Under the pieces are notes generated by a model, which worked only from the letters and a program-made list of their open reading frames with translations, was not told the origin of the DNA and made no database searches. From assembly GCA_018664485.1 (NCBI GenBank), contig JABJOE010000007.1, positions 62,001-126,000 on the forward strand: a stretch of 64,000 nucleotides of DNA, in the 5' to 3' direction. Position numbers and translations under genes: made by a program. Shown one piece after another: positions 8,866 to 15,327 of this stretch (within the stretch, counting starts at the first letter, position 1; each line of letters opens with the position of its first letter). This stretch comes from Candidatus Uhrbacteria bacterium (GTDB lineage Bacteria > Patescibacteria > ABY1 > SG8-24 > UBA9934).

Positions 8866-8905
8866 GAAAAGATTTCGTCAATTTTGGTGTAATCTTTTCT
8901 GGCGG
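8860..8905 (+). terminator. terminator overlapping the 3' end of tRNA-Ser(UGA)
   Basis: CCGCCAGAAAAGATT pairs perfectly with AATCTTTTCTGGCGG (15 bp). The left arm contains the last nucleotides and CCA of the tRNA. Only a short T run follows. Confidence 0.7.
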
Positions 8906-8976
8906 TTTCTGTCAAAGACAGATCCAACGAATATAGTTAGTAAAGTAGAGTAAAATCTGATTAAGAACAAAAATAC

Positions 8977-9066
<90 letters not shown>

Positions 9067-9069
9067 AAA

Positions 9070-9095
9070 GCACATCATGAAAATGTTGTGTTTTT
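9070..9095 (+). terminator. terminator of tRNA-Ser(GCU)
   Basis: GCACATCAT pairs with ATGTTGTGT (one mismatch), loop GAAA, followed by TTTTTGT. Confidence 0.65.
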
Positions 9096-9129
9096 GTATT
9101 CCAACAAAGTTGGTTCTGGATGTAATCCA

Positions 9130-9199
9130 GGAGGGAGGGATCCTGCCGAGCGGTTGAGCTTGCTCAAAAGAGCGAGGCAATATACCAACCTCTCCGCCA
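9130..9199 (+). pseudogene. tRNA-Ser-like remnant
   Basis: It begins GGAGGGAGG, keeps a D-arm-like TGCCGAGCGGT (compare TGCCGGAGCGGT in the intact tRNA-Ser), and ends CCTCTCCGCCA. It lacks a T-arm and a 7-nt anticodon loop (only GCTC-AAAA-GAGC), so it cannot be a functional tRNA. Confidence 0.55.
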
Positions 9200-9200
9200 T

Positions 9201-9232
9201 AAAAACGCCAGACCTATTGGTCTGGCGTTTTT
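9201..9232 (+). terminator. intrinsic terminator after tRNA remnant
   Basis: Perfect stem AACGCCAGACC/GGTCTGGCGTT with loop TATT and a T run. It is strong although the upstream RNA gene is broken. Confidence 0.8.
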
Positions 9233-9380
9233 ATATTGGACAGGAGTAGATGAAGAACCCTCACAGGTTCAGAGAGTCGAGTAAAGAGAGAGAAGTAGCA
9301 AAGTTTATTTTGATACTTCCGAACGAACGCAGCCTCCACCAGTGTCACAGACACTGGTGATCCCTCCCTCTCCGCCAAAA

Positions 9381-9409
9381 AGACAACACTGTACGTGTTG
9401 TCTTTTTTT
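9381..9409 (+). terminator. intrinsic terminator after second tRNA-Ser 3'-end copy
   Basis: AGACAACAC/GTGTTGTCT stem with loop TGTAC, then TTTTTT. Confidence 0.8.
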
Positions 9410-9475
9410 ATGCCAACGAAGTTGGTTCTGGATAACATCAATGCAACCTACGGCCCTTTACAAAACACTAAATTT

Positions 9476-9504
9476 CTGACACACTAGTCGCCACAAACTT
9501 ACAT
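9476..9504 (+). promoter_or_regulatory. promoter of orphan gene 9525
   Basis: CTGACA, 17-nt spacer, TTACAT; the weakest -35 of the 13 orphan-gene promoters. Confidence 0.5.
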
Positions 9505-9524
9505 TAACTGGAGAGTGCAATACA

Positions 9525-9848
9525 GTGAAGAAACACATCCTCATCGTTGGGTACGAAAATATCCGCTATTGTCTTGCAGACAAGTTGCGGGAAGATGGTC
9601 ACCACATCAACATTGTCTACAGTGGAATGCATGCACTCGAATATGTACTCGAGAGTGAACCAGCTGTAATTATCTGCTGCAGAAACGACCCCCCGTTCCT
9701 GAGCGCCTCTGGCTTACGAGACGAGCTCCGCGACCACGGACTCTCAACGCCGATGATCGTCCTGAACCAAAACCAAGAGTATGCCGTACATGCGCGCGAA
9801 ACCGATCAAGCAATGTGTGCCTCGATCACCATTTTGCTTGCAGCGTAG
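9525..9848 (+). CDS. degenerate receiver-like protein (pseudo-receiver)
   Basis: 107 aa, GTG start preceded by GGAG. The length and beta1 ('KKHILIVGY'), beta3 ('PAVIICCRND') and beta4 ('PMIVLNQNQ') strands match a response-regulator receiver. However, the acidic pair after beta1 is replaced by Tyr-Glu-Asn, the phospho-accepting Asp at the end of beta3 is Cys, and no conserved Lys follows beta5. It is therefore unlikely to be phosphorylated by the usual chemistry. There is no output domain. The gene has its own TTGACA-type promoter and GC-rich terminator and is followed by a canonical receiver-only gene, suggesting an active/decoy pair; that is inference. Confidence 0.6.
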   Translation: MKKHILIVGYENIRYCLADKLREDGHHINIVYSGMHALEYVLESEPAVIICCRNDPPFLSASGLRDELRDHGLSTPMIVLNQNQEYAVHARETDQAMCASITILLAA

Positions 9849-9855
9849 ACTTGAG

Positions 9856-9879
9856 CCCATGCCGTAACGTCGGCGTGGG
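9856..9879 (+). terminator. terminator of pseudo-receiver gene
   Basis: CCCATGCCG/CGGCGTGGG stem (one G-U pair), loop TAACGT, then TTTCC. Confidence 0.65.
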
Positions 9880-9908
9880 TTTCCATGTTTTCAACACACC
9901 CCACTACA

Positions 9909-9937
9909 TTGACACTCTGACTTAATTCATGCATAAT
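9909..9937 (+). promoter_or_regulatory. promoter of receiver gene 9966
   Basis: TTGACA, 17-nt spacer, CATAAT. Confidence 0.7.
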
Positions 9938-9965
9938 TGCGACGCCTGAAAATCCTAGGAGGATT

Positions 9966-10385
9966 ATGACGCAAGCGCAAGTCAAAACATCTGAGGGAAC
10001 TCCCTCACCTACCCAACCCCCACCACGCCATGTTCTAGTCGTTGACGATGACGATGCCGTACGACGAATGCTCGTAGAATTTCTGTGCAGCCAGGGGTAC
10101 CGTGTCACGGAAGCCCCTGATGGTGAACAAGCACTCGCAATCCTTCTGGAGCAACCTGGGCAATTCAACGTCGTCTTGTCCGACATACGAATGCCCGTTC
10201 TCTGCGGAGCTAGACTACTCACGCAAGTGCGCGAAACTCACTCCCTCACTATCCCCTTCATCTTTCTCAGTGGAGGGTGCAGTGATGATCAACGCGATGC
10301 AATACAAGAACATCAGGCAACAATGCTTGAAAAACCTTGTAAACTCCGAGACATCGCGACTCACCTACAAGCGGTGGCAGCATAG
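9966..10385 (+). CDS. single-domain response regulator (receiver only)
   Basis: 139 aa. A Pro-rich N-terminal tail (about 20 aa) precedes a complete CheY-like domain: acidic cluster 'VVDDDD', phospho-acceptor Asp in 'VVLSDIRMP', conserved Ser in 'FIFLSGG' and Lys in 'EKPC'. There is no DNA-binding or enzymatic output, so it probably acts by protein contact. The start is set by a consensus AGGAGG 4 nt upstream of the ATG. No histidine kinase is in the window. It is one of the scattered monocistronic genes with its own promoter and terminator. Confidence 0.85.
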   Translation: MTQAQVKTSEGTPSPTQPPPRHVLVVDDDDAVRRMLVEFLCSQGYRVTEAPDGEQALAILLEQPGQFNVVLSDIRMPVLCGARLLTQVRETHSLTIPFIFLSGGCSDDQRDAIQEHQATMLEKPCKLRDIATHLQAVAA

Positions 10386-10427
10386 CCACCCCGTCGAACC
10401 CACTCCAGCCCTCGTGCTGCGGGTGGC
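10385..10427 (+). terminator. terminator of receiver gene
   Basis: GCCACCC at 10385 pairs with GGGTGGC at 10421 and is followed by GTTTT. Confidence 0.6.
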
Positions 10428-10436
10428 GTTTTGCAT

Positions 10437-11060
10437 TTACCCTTTAGCTAAAGTGTAATACCAAACTCTACTGGCTCCTCCTTTATAAATTACCTTAGAG
10501 GCTGCGTACATCGTAGATCCCGTAGTCCAAACATCATCTATAAGTAAAACTTTTTCCTCTTTACGCTGGTTCCTGCTCATAAACGGAGAATCTTTTAAAG
10601 ACCTTTTTCTTTGAATATTAGACTGCCTTGCCTGCGCCTTTGTATATTTCGCCCTCACTAAGATAGAACGCATTTCAAGATCCAATTTCACTGCCAGCCA
10701 TTGCGCTATCTCTTTTGCCTGATCAAAACCTCTGCGATTCTTTTTCACTCTATGCAGTGGAACATAGGTCACAACATCAATTCCGGCAGCACCTACAAAT
10801 GACGACAAAACCGGAATCGCTATTTCCATTTTTTCTTTTAATAAATCCCAAGCGCTCCAGTCATACGAATACTTCCAAGCACACATCAACGACCGTGCTA
10901 TCGGATCGGCATACAAAAACGAAAAAACGTGTCGTTTTCCAGACAGGTGAATCGGAACATCTAACCAGTCAGAACGGCAATCACCACAAAGCAAACTACC
11001 TTCCACCCTACAACCTACGCAAAAGCGCGGGAAAACCGCGCGTACAAAAAAAGACCTCAT
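10437..11060 (-). CDS. comF: ComF family phosphoribosyltransferase-like protein
   Basis: 207 aa. An N-terminal zinc finger ('FCVGCRVEGSLLCGDC', two CxxC pairs) is followed by the ComF motif 'YVPLHRVKKNRRGFDQAKEIA' and the PRPP-binding signature 'VLLIDDVWTTGSTM'. ComF homologues are needed for DNA uptake in naturally competent bacteria; the biochemical reaction is not settled. No other competence gene is adjacent. It is convergent with the receiver gene, and its upstream region is filled by tandem structured repeats. Confidence 0.88.
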   Translation of the reverse strand: MRSFFVRAVFPRFCVGCRVEGSLLCGDCRSDWLDVPIHLSGKRHVFSFLYADPIARSLMCAWKYSYDWSAWDLLKEKMEIAIPVLSSFVGAAGIDVVTYVPLHRVKKNRRGFDQAKEIAQWLAVKLDLEMRSILVRAKYTKAQARQSNIQRKRSLKDSPFMSRNQRKEEKVLLIDDVWTTGSTMYAASKVIYKGGASRVWYYTLAKG

Positions 11061-11133
11061 ACTCTCTCCAAAGTAAATGAATAATATTCTAAATGAAAAT
11101 GTACAATGTTAAACACTGACCCCTAAAGCCGGA

Positions 11134-11390
11134 GCGGTCCAAATGTAAATTGAACGTTCTGATTTGAGGTAAATTTCGGTGCGCGGGTGATAAACGAGGA
11201 AACGTACTAATAGTACGTAGACGAAGTTTATCGGGCCCCAAAACAGAAAGTGTTCCAAGCTAAAGTTGAACGTTTGTATTTGTGATCAATTTCGGTGCGA
11301 GGGTGGCAGACGAGGAGACGTACAGATAGTACGGTGACGAAATCTGTCGGGTCCCACAAGCCGAAAGTGGTTCAAATACAAATGTTCAAG
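11134..11390 (+). repeat. two tandem copies of a structured intergenic element (copies A and B)
   Basis: Two units of about 116 nt (about 11134-11250 and 11251-11390) fill the only gene-free stretch here. Shared blocks are TTGAACGTT, ATTTCGGTGCG and GAGGARAC, then a GTAC...GTAC hairpin and GACGAA. The closing stem is GATAAAC/GTTTATC in copy A (11189-11195 with 11226-11232) and GGCAGA/TCTGTC in copy B (11305-11310 with 11343-11348). The sequence changes but pairing is kept. Related copies lie near 15.1, 41.9 and 63.7 kb. Confidence 0.7.
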
Positions 11391-11396
11391 CGCGAA

Positions 11397-11951
11397 CTAC
11401 TCTGCCCAGGTAAAGCTATCCACTAACCATGTATCCCCGCTTGCAATCATAGCAACCTCAATCTCCTGATAACGAGTCGTTGTGTTTGCCGGGCTATCAA
11501 TTGACTCCGCTCGCTGTGTTGTAATCAATAAAGTTATAGATGAGTCAGAACTCGCTACCGTTTCAAATGTAAGCACGGTTGTAGAGACTCCATAATAACT
11601 CTCGCTGTCCTGGCCACGTGCACTCTCTGCAATTCCCAACAGACGATCCTGCAAAGAACTCGTTGCCAAAGCAGAAACTTCATCTATATTGTCATATCCG
11701 GATTCGCTCGAAAAACTACCAAAGCGTTCTACGAATACTCGAGCGATCGTCTCAGGCTGATCGGGTAAATCAGATGTATCAACCGTTTCAACTGGAGTGT
11801 CATCATCTTCCCCATCAATCACCTCAATATCATCGTCTTCCCGGATGTTCTCAATAATTGCCGGACGCATGAAGTACAAGAACAATAATATCCCCAATAC
11901 TAGCAAAATTAGTACGGCGATAATTATTTCGATTTTATGTTTTCTTTCCAT
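11397..11951 (-). CDS. single-pass membrane protein, possible T4SS accessory (VirB8/TcpC-like?)
   Basis: 184 aa: a short basic N-terminus, one membrane helix (about 9-29, 'IIIAVLILLVLGILLFLYF'), an acidic linker, and a soluble domain of about 120 aa with mixed helices and strands ('IARVFVERFGSFSSES', 'YQEIEVAMIASGDTWLVDSFTW'). The last motif resembles the closing strands of NTF2-fold domains such as VirB8/TcpC. It begins 3 bp after the VirB4 gene, so it is co-transcribed with the secretion ATPase. The assignment is by size, topology and position only. Confidence 0.5.
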   Translation of the reverse strand: MERKHKIEIIIAVLILLVLGILLFLYFMRPAIIENIREDDDIEVIDGEDDDTPVETVDTSDLPDQPETIARVFVERFGSFSSESGYDNIDEVSALATSSLQDRLLGIAESARGQDSESYYGVSTTVLTFETVASSDSSITLLITTQRAESIDSPANTTTRYQEIEVAMIASGDTWLVDSFTWAE

Positions 11952-11954
11952 ATT

Positions 11955-13877
11955 CTATTTATTTTCTTGCTTGCCACCGAATGAATCTTCAAACTCTTTG
12001 CGCGCTCGCTCGATCTCAAGAAGCTGTTCTGGATTCGTGGTAATAAGCTGATCTTCTGTGTACGAAGCGACAACTTTCACAGCAGCATGTTTTGATCCTG
12101 CAAAGAATATCCCCTCTCCAACTGATGCCTCCAGCAGAAGGTAGCGCTCACTTTGAGTAAGGTTAAACGTTTTTGCCACGACATCAATTCCTGCTGGCGA
12201 CTGCTTCATCAACATCTGCAGTGATGAGTTTGTAACAATCGCTTGCCCGTACGCACTCTGCAAAAAGTCATTCACGTCCTGCGTGATCGTCGTTACTCCC
12301 AGGTAATATTTACGAGCACGTTTCACAAGAGCGAAAATAAACTTCGCAGAATCCTCATGTTGCATGAGCCACCAAGCCTCATCAATCGTCAGCAAACGTT
12401 TTTTACGAACAGATCGCACAACATTCCAAATGTAGTTCACAATTGTATAGATTGCCATCGGCCGTAGCTCATCTTCCAAATCACGCACAGAGAAAATAAC
12501 TAACTGGTTATTCATCTGAACCGTTGTCGGCGAGTTCAACAAACCTGAGAATGTACCTTCCGTATACTTTCGTAATCGATCTACCAAGTCCCCTGCACCA
12601 TCCATTCCCTCCAGGATCTCCTGCAGGTCTTGCATGATTGGGTACTCTACGCCCTTAAGGGACGGAAGGTCCGGTGTAATATCTTTCTTTGCATATGCCT
12701 CCAAAATCGCACGATCGAGCGTAGAATCCTCGGCAGGCGTGAACCCTCGAGCACCCTTTGAACCCATTGGCTGACCGATCATGATACGGAGTAGTCCCTT
12801 AATAGTAATAACAGCAGACCGCAAAATGTCTTCCACAGATGTACCCTCCCCGATCGCTCGCGGCAAATCAAATGGGTTGATCTTACTTTCAGACGCAAGT
12901 GACACGTTCACGTAAGTACCACCCACAGCATCCGACAACGTGCGGTATTCCATCTCCGGGTCAATAACAATGACATCTGACCCCATCATGAGTGAGCGCA
13001 GAATCTCCAATTTCACTGTATAACTTTTTCCAGCACCAGACGTCGCAAACACAACAGCGTTAGCGTTCTGTAGTGAAAATCGATCAAATAGAATCAAGGA
13101 GTTATTGTGACGGTTGATACCATACAAAATCCCAGTGTCGCTCGTAAGATCTGATGAAATGAACGGGAATGACGACGCAATTGGCGACGTACTCATATTA
13201 AACGTAATCATCAGCTCATCATTTCCGATCGGAAGTGTAGAGTTAAACCCTTGCTCTGACTGATAAAATCCACGTTTCGTGTAAATAAGTTTTGAACCGA
13301 AAATTGACTCGATCTCATTACTTCGTCTATCTAGCTCTTCTTTATCGTCAGCGTAAATAGTAATGTAAAAAGCGAAGTGGAAGAAGTGCTCGATCCCCTG
13401 CGTTAGATCGTCTCGCAATTGCTCAACGTCCCGAAGAGCAGTTTCTTGAATAGGATCACGCGGTGCCCCCTTCTCATTATCAGAAATGATCTGAGCTTCC
13501 AAAATTCCAACCTTGTCCTTCAGCTGCTTCAAAATCGCTTCCGCTGGAATTGGATAGAAGAACATTCCAATGTCGATCGTTCCGTTATAGTTGATGATCG
13601 GTGACCCCCAACCGATGTTCACGTAACGAGGATATGTAACGATGAACAATGTTCTTACGAATTTTCCACCCAAACGTAGAAAGTCCGGATTGATCTGGAA
13701 CGAAACCGGAGCAATCAAATCACGCACGGCGATTGTACCGCGGCGATAGATGCGCTCTTCTTCAAGAGTCTTTTTCTGATCGGCTGACGCCAACTGCTCT
13801 TGTGTCAGTTTCTTCGGACCTTCGTCCTGAGCCTTCTTTGGCTGATTTTTTTGAAATTGTTGTATGTCAATTGCCAT
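11955..13877 (-). CDS. virB4: VirB4/TraC-type conjugation ATPase
   Basis: 640 aa. The N-terminal about 240 residues form a VirB4 N-domain ('VSFQINPDFLRLGGKFVRTL', 'PITATSP-like' strands). The ATPase core has Walker A 'ATSGAGKS' near residue 280, 'DVIVIDPEMEY', and Walker B 'LLTIDEAWWLM', followed by 'LRKYTEGTFSGLLN' typical of TraC/VirB4. These are cytoplasmic or inner-membrane energisers of type IV secretion and pilus assembly. No VirD4 coupling protein or relaxase is visible in the window, which argues against a complete conjugation system and for an uptake/pilus-like or effector role; this is inference. Confidence 0.92.
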   Translation of the reverse strand: MAIDIQQFQKNQPKKAQDEGPKKLTQEQLASADQKKTLEEERIYRRGTIAVRDLIAPVSFQINPDFLRLGGKFVRTLFIVTYPRYVNIGWGSPIINYNGTIDIGMFFYPIPAEAILKQLKDKVGILEAQIISDNEKGAPRDPIQETALRDVEQLRDDLTQGIEHFFHFAFYITIYADDKEELDRRSNEIESIFGSKLIYTKRGFYQSEQGFNSTLPIGNDELMITFNMSTSPIASSFPFISSDLTSDTGILYGINRHNNSLILFDRFSLQNANAVVFATSGAGKSYTVKLEILRSLMMGSDVIVIDPEMEYRTLSDAVGGTYVNVSLASESKINPFDLPRAIGEGTSVEDILRSAVITIKGLLRIMIGQPMGSKGARGFTPAEDSTLDRAILEAYAKKDITPDLPSLKGVEYPIMQDLQEILEGMDGAGDLVDRLRKYTEGTFSGLLNSPTTVQMNNQLVIFSVRDLEDELRPMAIYTIVNYIWNVVRSVRKKRLLTIDEAWWLMQHEDSAKFIFALVKRARKYYLGVTTITQDVNDFLQSAYGQAIVTNSSLQMLMKQSPAGIDVVAKTFNLTQSERYLLLEASVGEGIFFAGSKHAAVKVVASYTEDQLITTNPEQLLEIERARKEFEDSFGGKQENK

Positions 13878-13903
13878 ATAAGTACATCTCTACCAAAAAG
13901 ACA

Positions 13904-14608
13904 TTAAAACCCTTCTTCAACTTGAAGTTCATTTAAATTGACCAGTCTCTGCGCATCGTAAATATCTGGGTTGTAAACAACGTAATACAACTCGATTAAG
14001 CTTTGTGTATCGAGAGCCTGACTCTTTAGACCCATACTCATAAGCCCACCCTGGATAATACTAACGCGCTGCATCAAATCATGTCGTCGCGTCTTGAACT
14101 TCTTCTCATTTAGCTTCACGATCGTAGCTGGCATGATCGCATCTGAAAGCTTAGACCAGAAGTTTCGCTTTTTGTCTGTAACTGGGTCATATGGAACAAC
14201 AACGTAAAAGCGCTTCTGCATGATCTCTCCTAAATCTACCAGTTCGTTTACGAAACTCTTATAGTCACGGATTTGTGCCTTTAAAAGATCGTTATCGATT
14301 TCTGCCTCTCGCTTCTTAAGAGCGTCCATATACGCCTCAACATTCATCTTACGAGACTGAATCACTACCTGAATTGGATAATCCAAACCATTTAAGAACT
14401 GCATGTAAGCTTGTACTGTCGCTTGCTGCTCTTCTTGGGACTTCAATGCAAAGTTAATACTTGCAACCATTATCACGGCGCGGAGAGTTCCATCCTTCAA
14501 AACAACTGTCCCCTCTCTAATTTCTGCAATATCTAAATATCGCTGGGTTGGTGGCCCAGGTTTCGCTTTGGCAAGCTTCTTTGATTGCATCTCTTGACTC
14601 TTTCCCAT
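13904..14608 (-). CDS. VirB4/TraC N-terminal-domain-like protein
   Basis: 234 aa. After a basic tail it carries 'YLDIAEIREGTVVLKDGTLRAV' and 'YMQFLNGLDYPIQVVIQSRKM', the hallmarks of the TraC/VirB4 N-terminal domain, then a helical region and 'QSLIELYYVVYNPD'. It has no Walker motifs. It precedes virB4 by 26 bp and follows prgI by 5 bp. The downstream VirB4 keeps its own N-domain, so this is not a simple split of one gene. It probably provides an extra N-domain partner at the membrane; that is inferred. Confidence 0.75.
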   Translation of the reverse strand: MGKSQEMQSKKLAKAKPGPPTQRYLDIAEIREGTVVLKDGTLRAVIMVASINFALKSQEEQQATVQAYMQFLNGLDYPIQVVIQSRKMNVEAYMDALKKREAEIDNDLLKAQIRDYKSFVNELVDLGEIMQKRFYVVVPYDPVTDKKRNFWSKLSDAIMPATIVKLNEKKFKTRRHDLMQRVSIIQGGLMSMGLKSQALDTQSLIELYYVVYNPDIYDAQRLVNLNELQVEEGF

Positions 14609-14613
14609 AAATC

Positions 14614-15051
14614 TTATTCATCAGGGTGATAAACACCACCCGTATTAACTACCAACGCAATATCTCCAAGACGTGACTTTTCAATCAGTCTTTTCTTTGG
14701 GATAACTGGCGCAGGCTGTTTTACAACTTTTTCTCGAAGTTGAGCTTTCAGCGTCCGCGTATCAACTGTCTTGTCCCAAACACGAAGCATCGGCTTACGG
14801 AAAGTCTGAATCATGTTTAGAGCAATGTAATGAACCGGTCGCCCGTTAACCTTCACGAAAGCAATGATGATTCCACCAGCAAGTACCGGAACACCCAAAG
14901 CTATAATAGCGATAATGCTGAGGAAAATTCTATAAATCAGAAATTCAGCTAATACCGTTGCAAGTAAAATCAAAAATTGTCGCGCCGTAATAGGTCCGAT
15001 AATCTTCGCCTCGGTATCTAAGAATTGTGGGACAACAAATTGCTCTGGCAT
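14614..15051 (-). CDS. prgI: PrgI family membrane protein (T4SS, VirB3-like)
   Basis: 145 aa beginning 'MPEQFVVPQFLDTEAKIIGP', then two closely spaced membrane helices ('QFLILLATVLAEFLIYRIFL', 'IIALGVPVLAGGIIIAFV'), the conserved 'VNGRPVHYIALN' loop, and a basic tail. This is the PrgI layout of Gram-positive-type and CPR T4SS loci, where it precedes VirB4. It is the first gene after a promoter at 15224-15232, and its 5' leader contains copy C of the structured element. Confidence 0.85.
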   Translation of the reverse strand: MPEQFVVPQFLDTEAKIIGPITARQFLILLATVLAEFLIYRIFLSIIAIIALGVPVLAGGIIIAFVKVNGRPVHYIALNMIQTFRKPMLRVWDKTVDTRTLKAQLREKVVKQPAPVIPKKRLIEKSRLGDIALVVNTGGVYHPDE

Positions 15052-15118
15052 CTTTAGAACTTATGCATTTGGACTATTATCGGCTTGCGGATCTTTTATT
15101 TCGCCCAACTTAATGGAT

Positions 15119-15204
15119 AAAAGTATCCTGCGAAGCCGGACCAGGCTCTGCCTGGCGTTTTCTAGCCGACGTCCGCGCACCGAGACTACCCTCAAATGAA
15201 TCAG
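15119..15204 (-). repeat. structured element copy C with dispersed twin-hairpin repeat
   Basis: On the minus strand, ATTTGAGGGTA, TCGGTGCGCGG and AGAAAACG align with copy A at 11.16 kb, but the central hairpin is CCAGGC/GCCTGG. The segment 15121-15160 matches 54484-54523 in inverted orientation at 36 of 40 positions; both fold into two GC-rich hairpins. It lies in the predicted 5' leader of the prgI operon. Confidence 0.6.
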
Positions 15205-15223
15205 TTCTAAACCTTACACCTAT

Positions 15224-15232
15224 ATTATAACA
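15224..15232 (-). promoter_or_regulatory. extended -10 promoter of the prgI-virB4 operon
   Basis: TGT-TATAAT on the minus strand, about 170 nt upstream of prgI, leaving a long leader. Confidence 0.55.
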
Positions 15233-15327
15233 TTAATACAAATGTCTCGTCTCGTACCAGGTTTATACATTTGTGGTCAGTTTAAGTGCGTGGGGAAAAC
15301 CTAAATATTACAAAACCCAAAATCCAA

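Noticed and set aside
8712..8927. 71-aa ORF on the minus strand
   Set aside because: Antisense to tRNA-Ser(UGA); 'GGGGGIRTHGTRE' is a known tRNA artefact.
9300..9326. Possible tmRNA 3' end ('GCCTCCACCA' near 9340)
   Set aside because: No matching tmRNA 5' end, tag reading frame or pseudoknots around it; the similarity is limited to a short GC-rich word.
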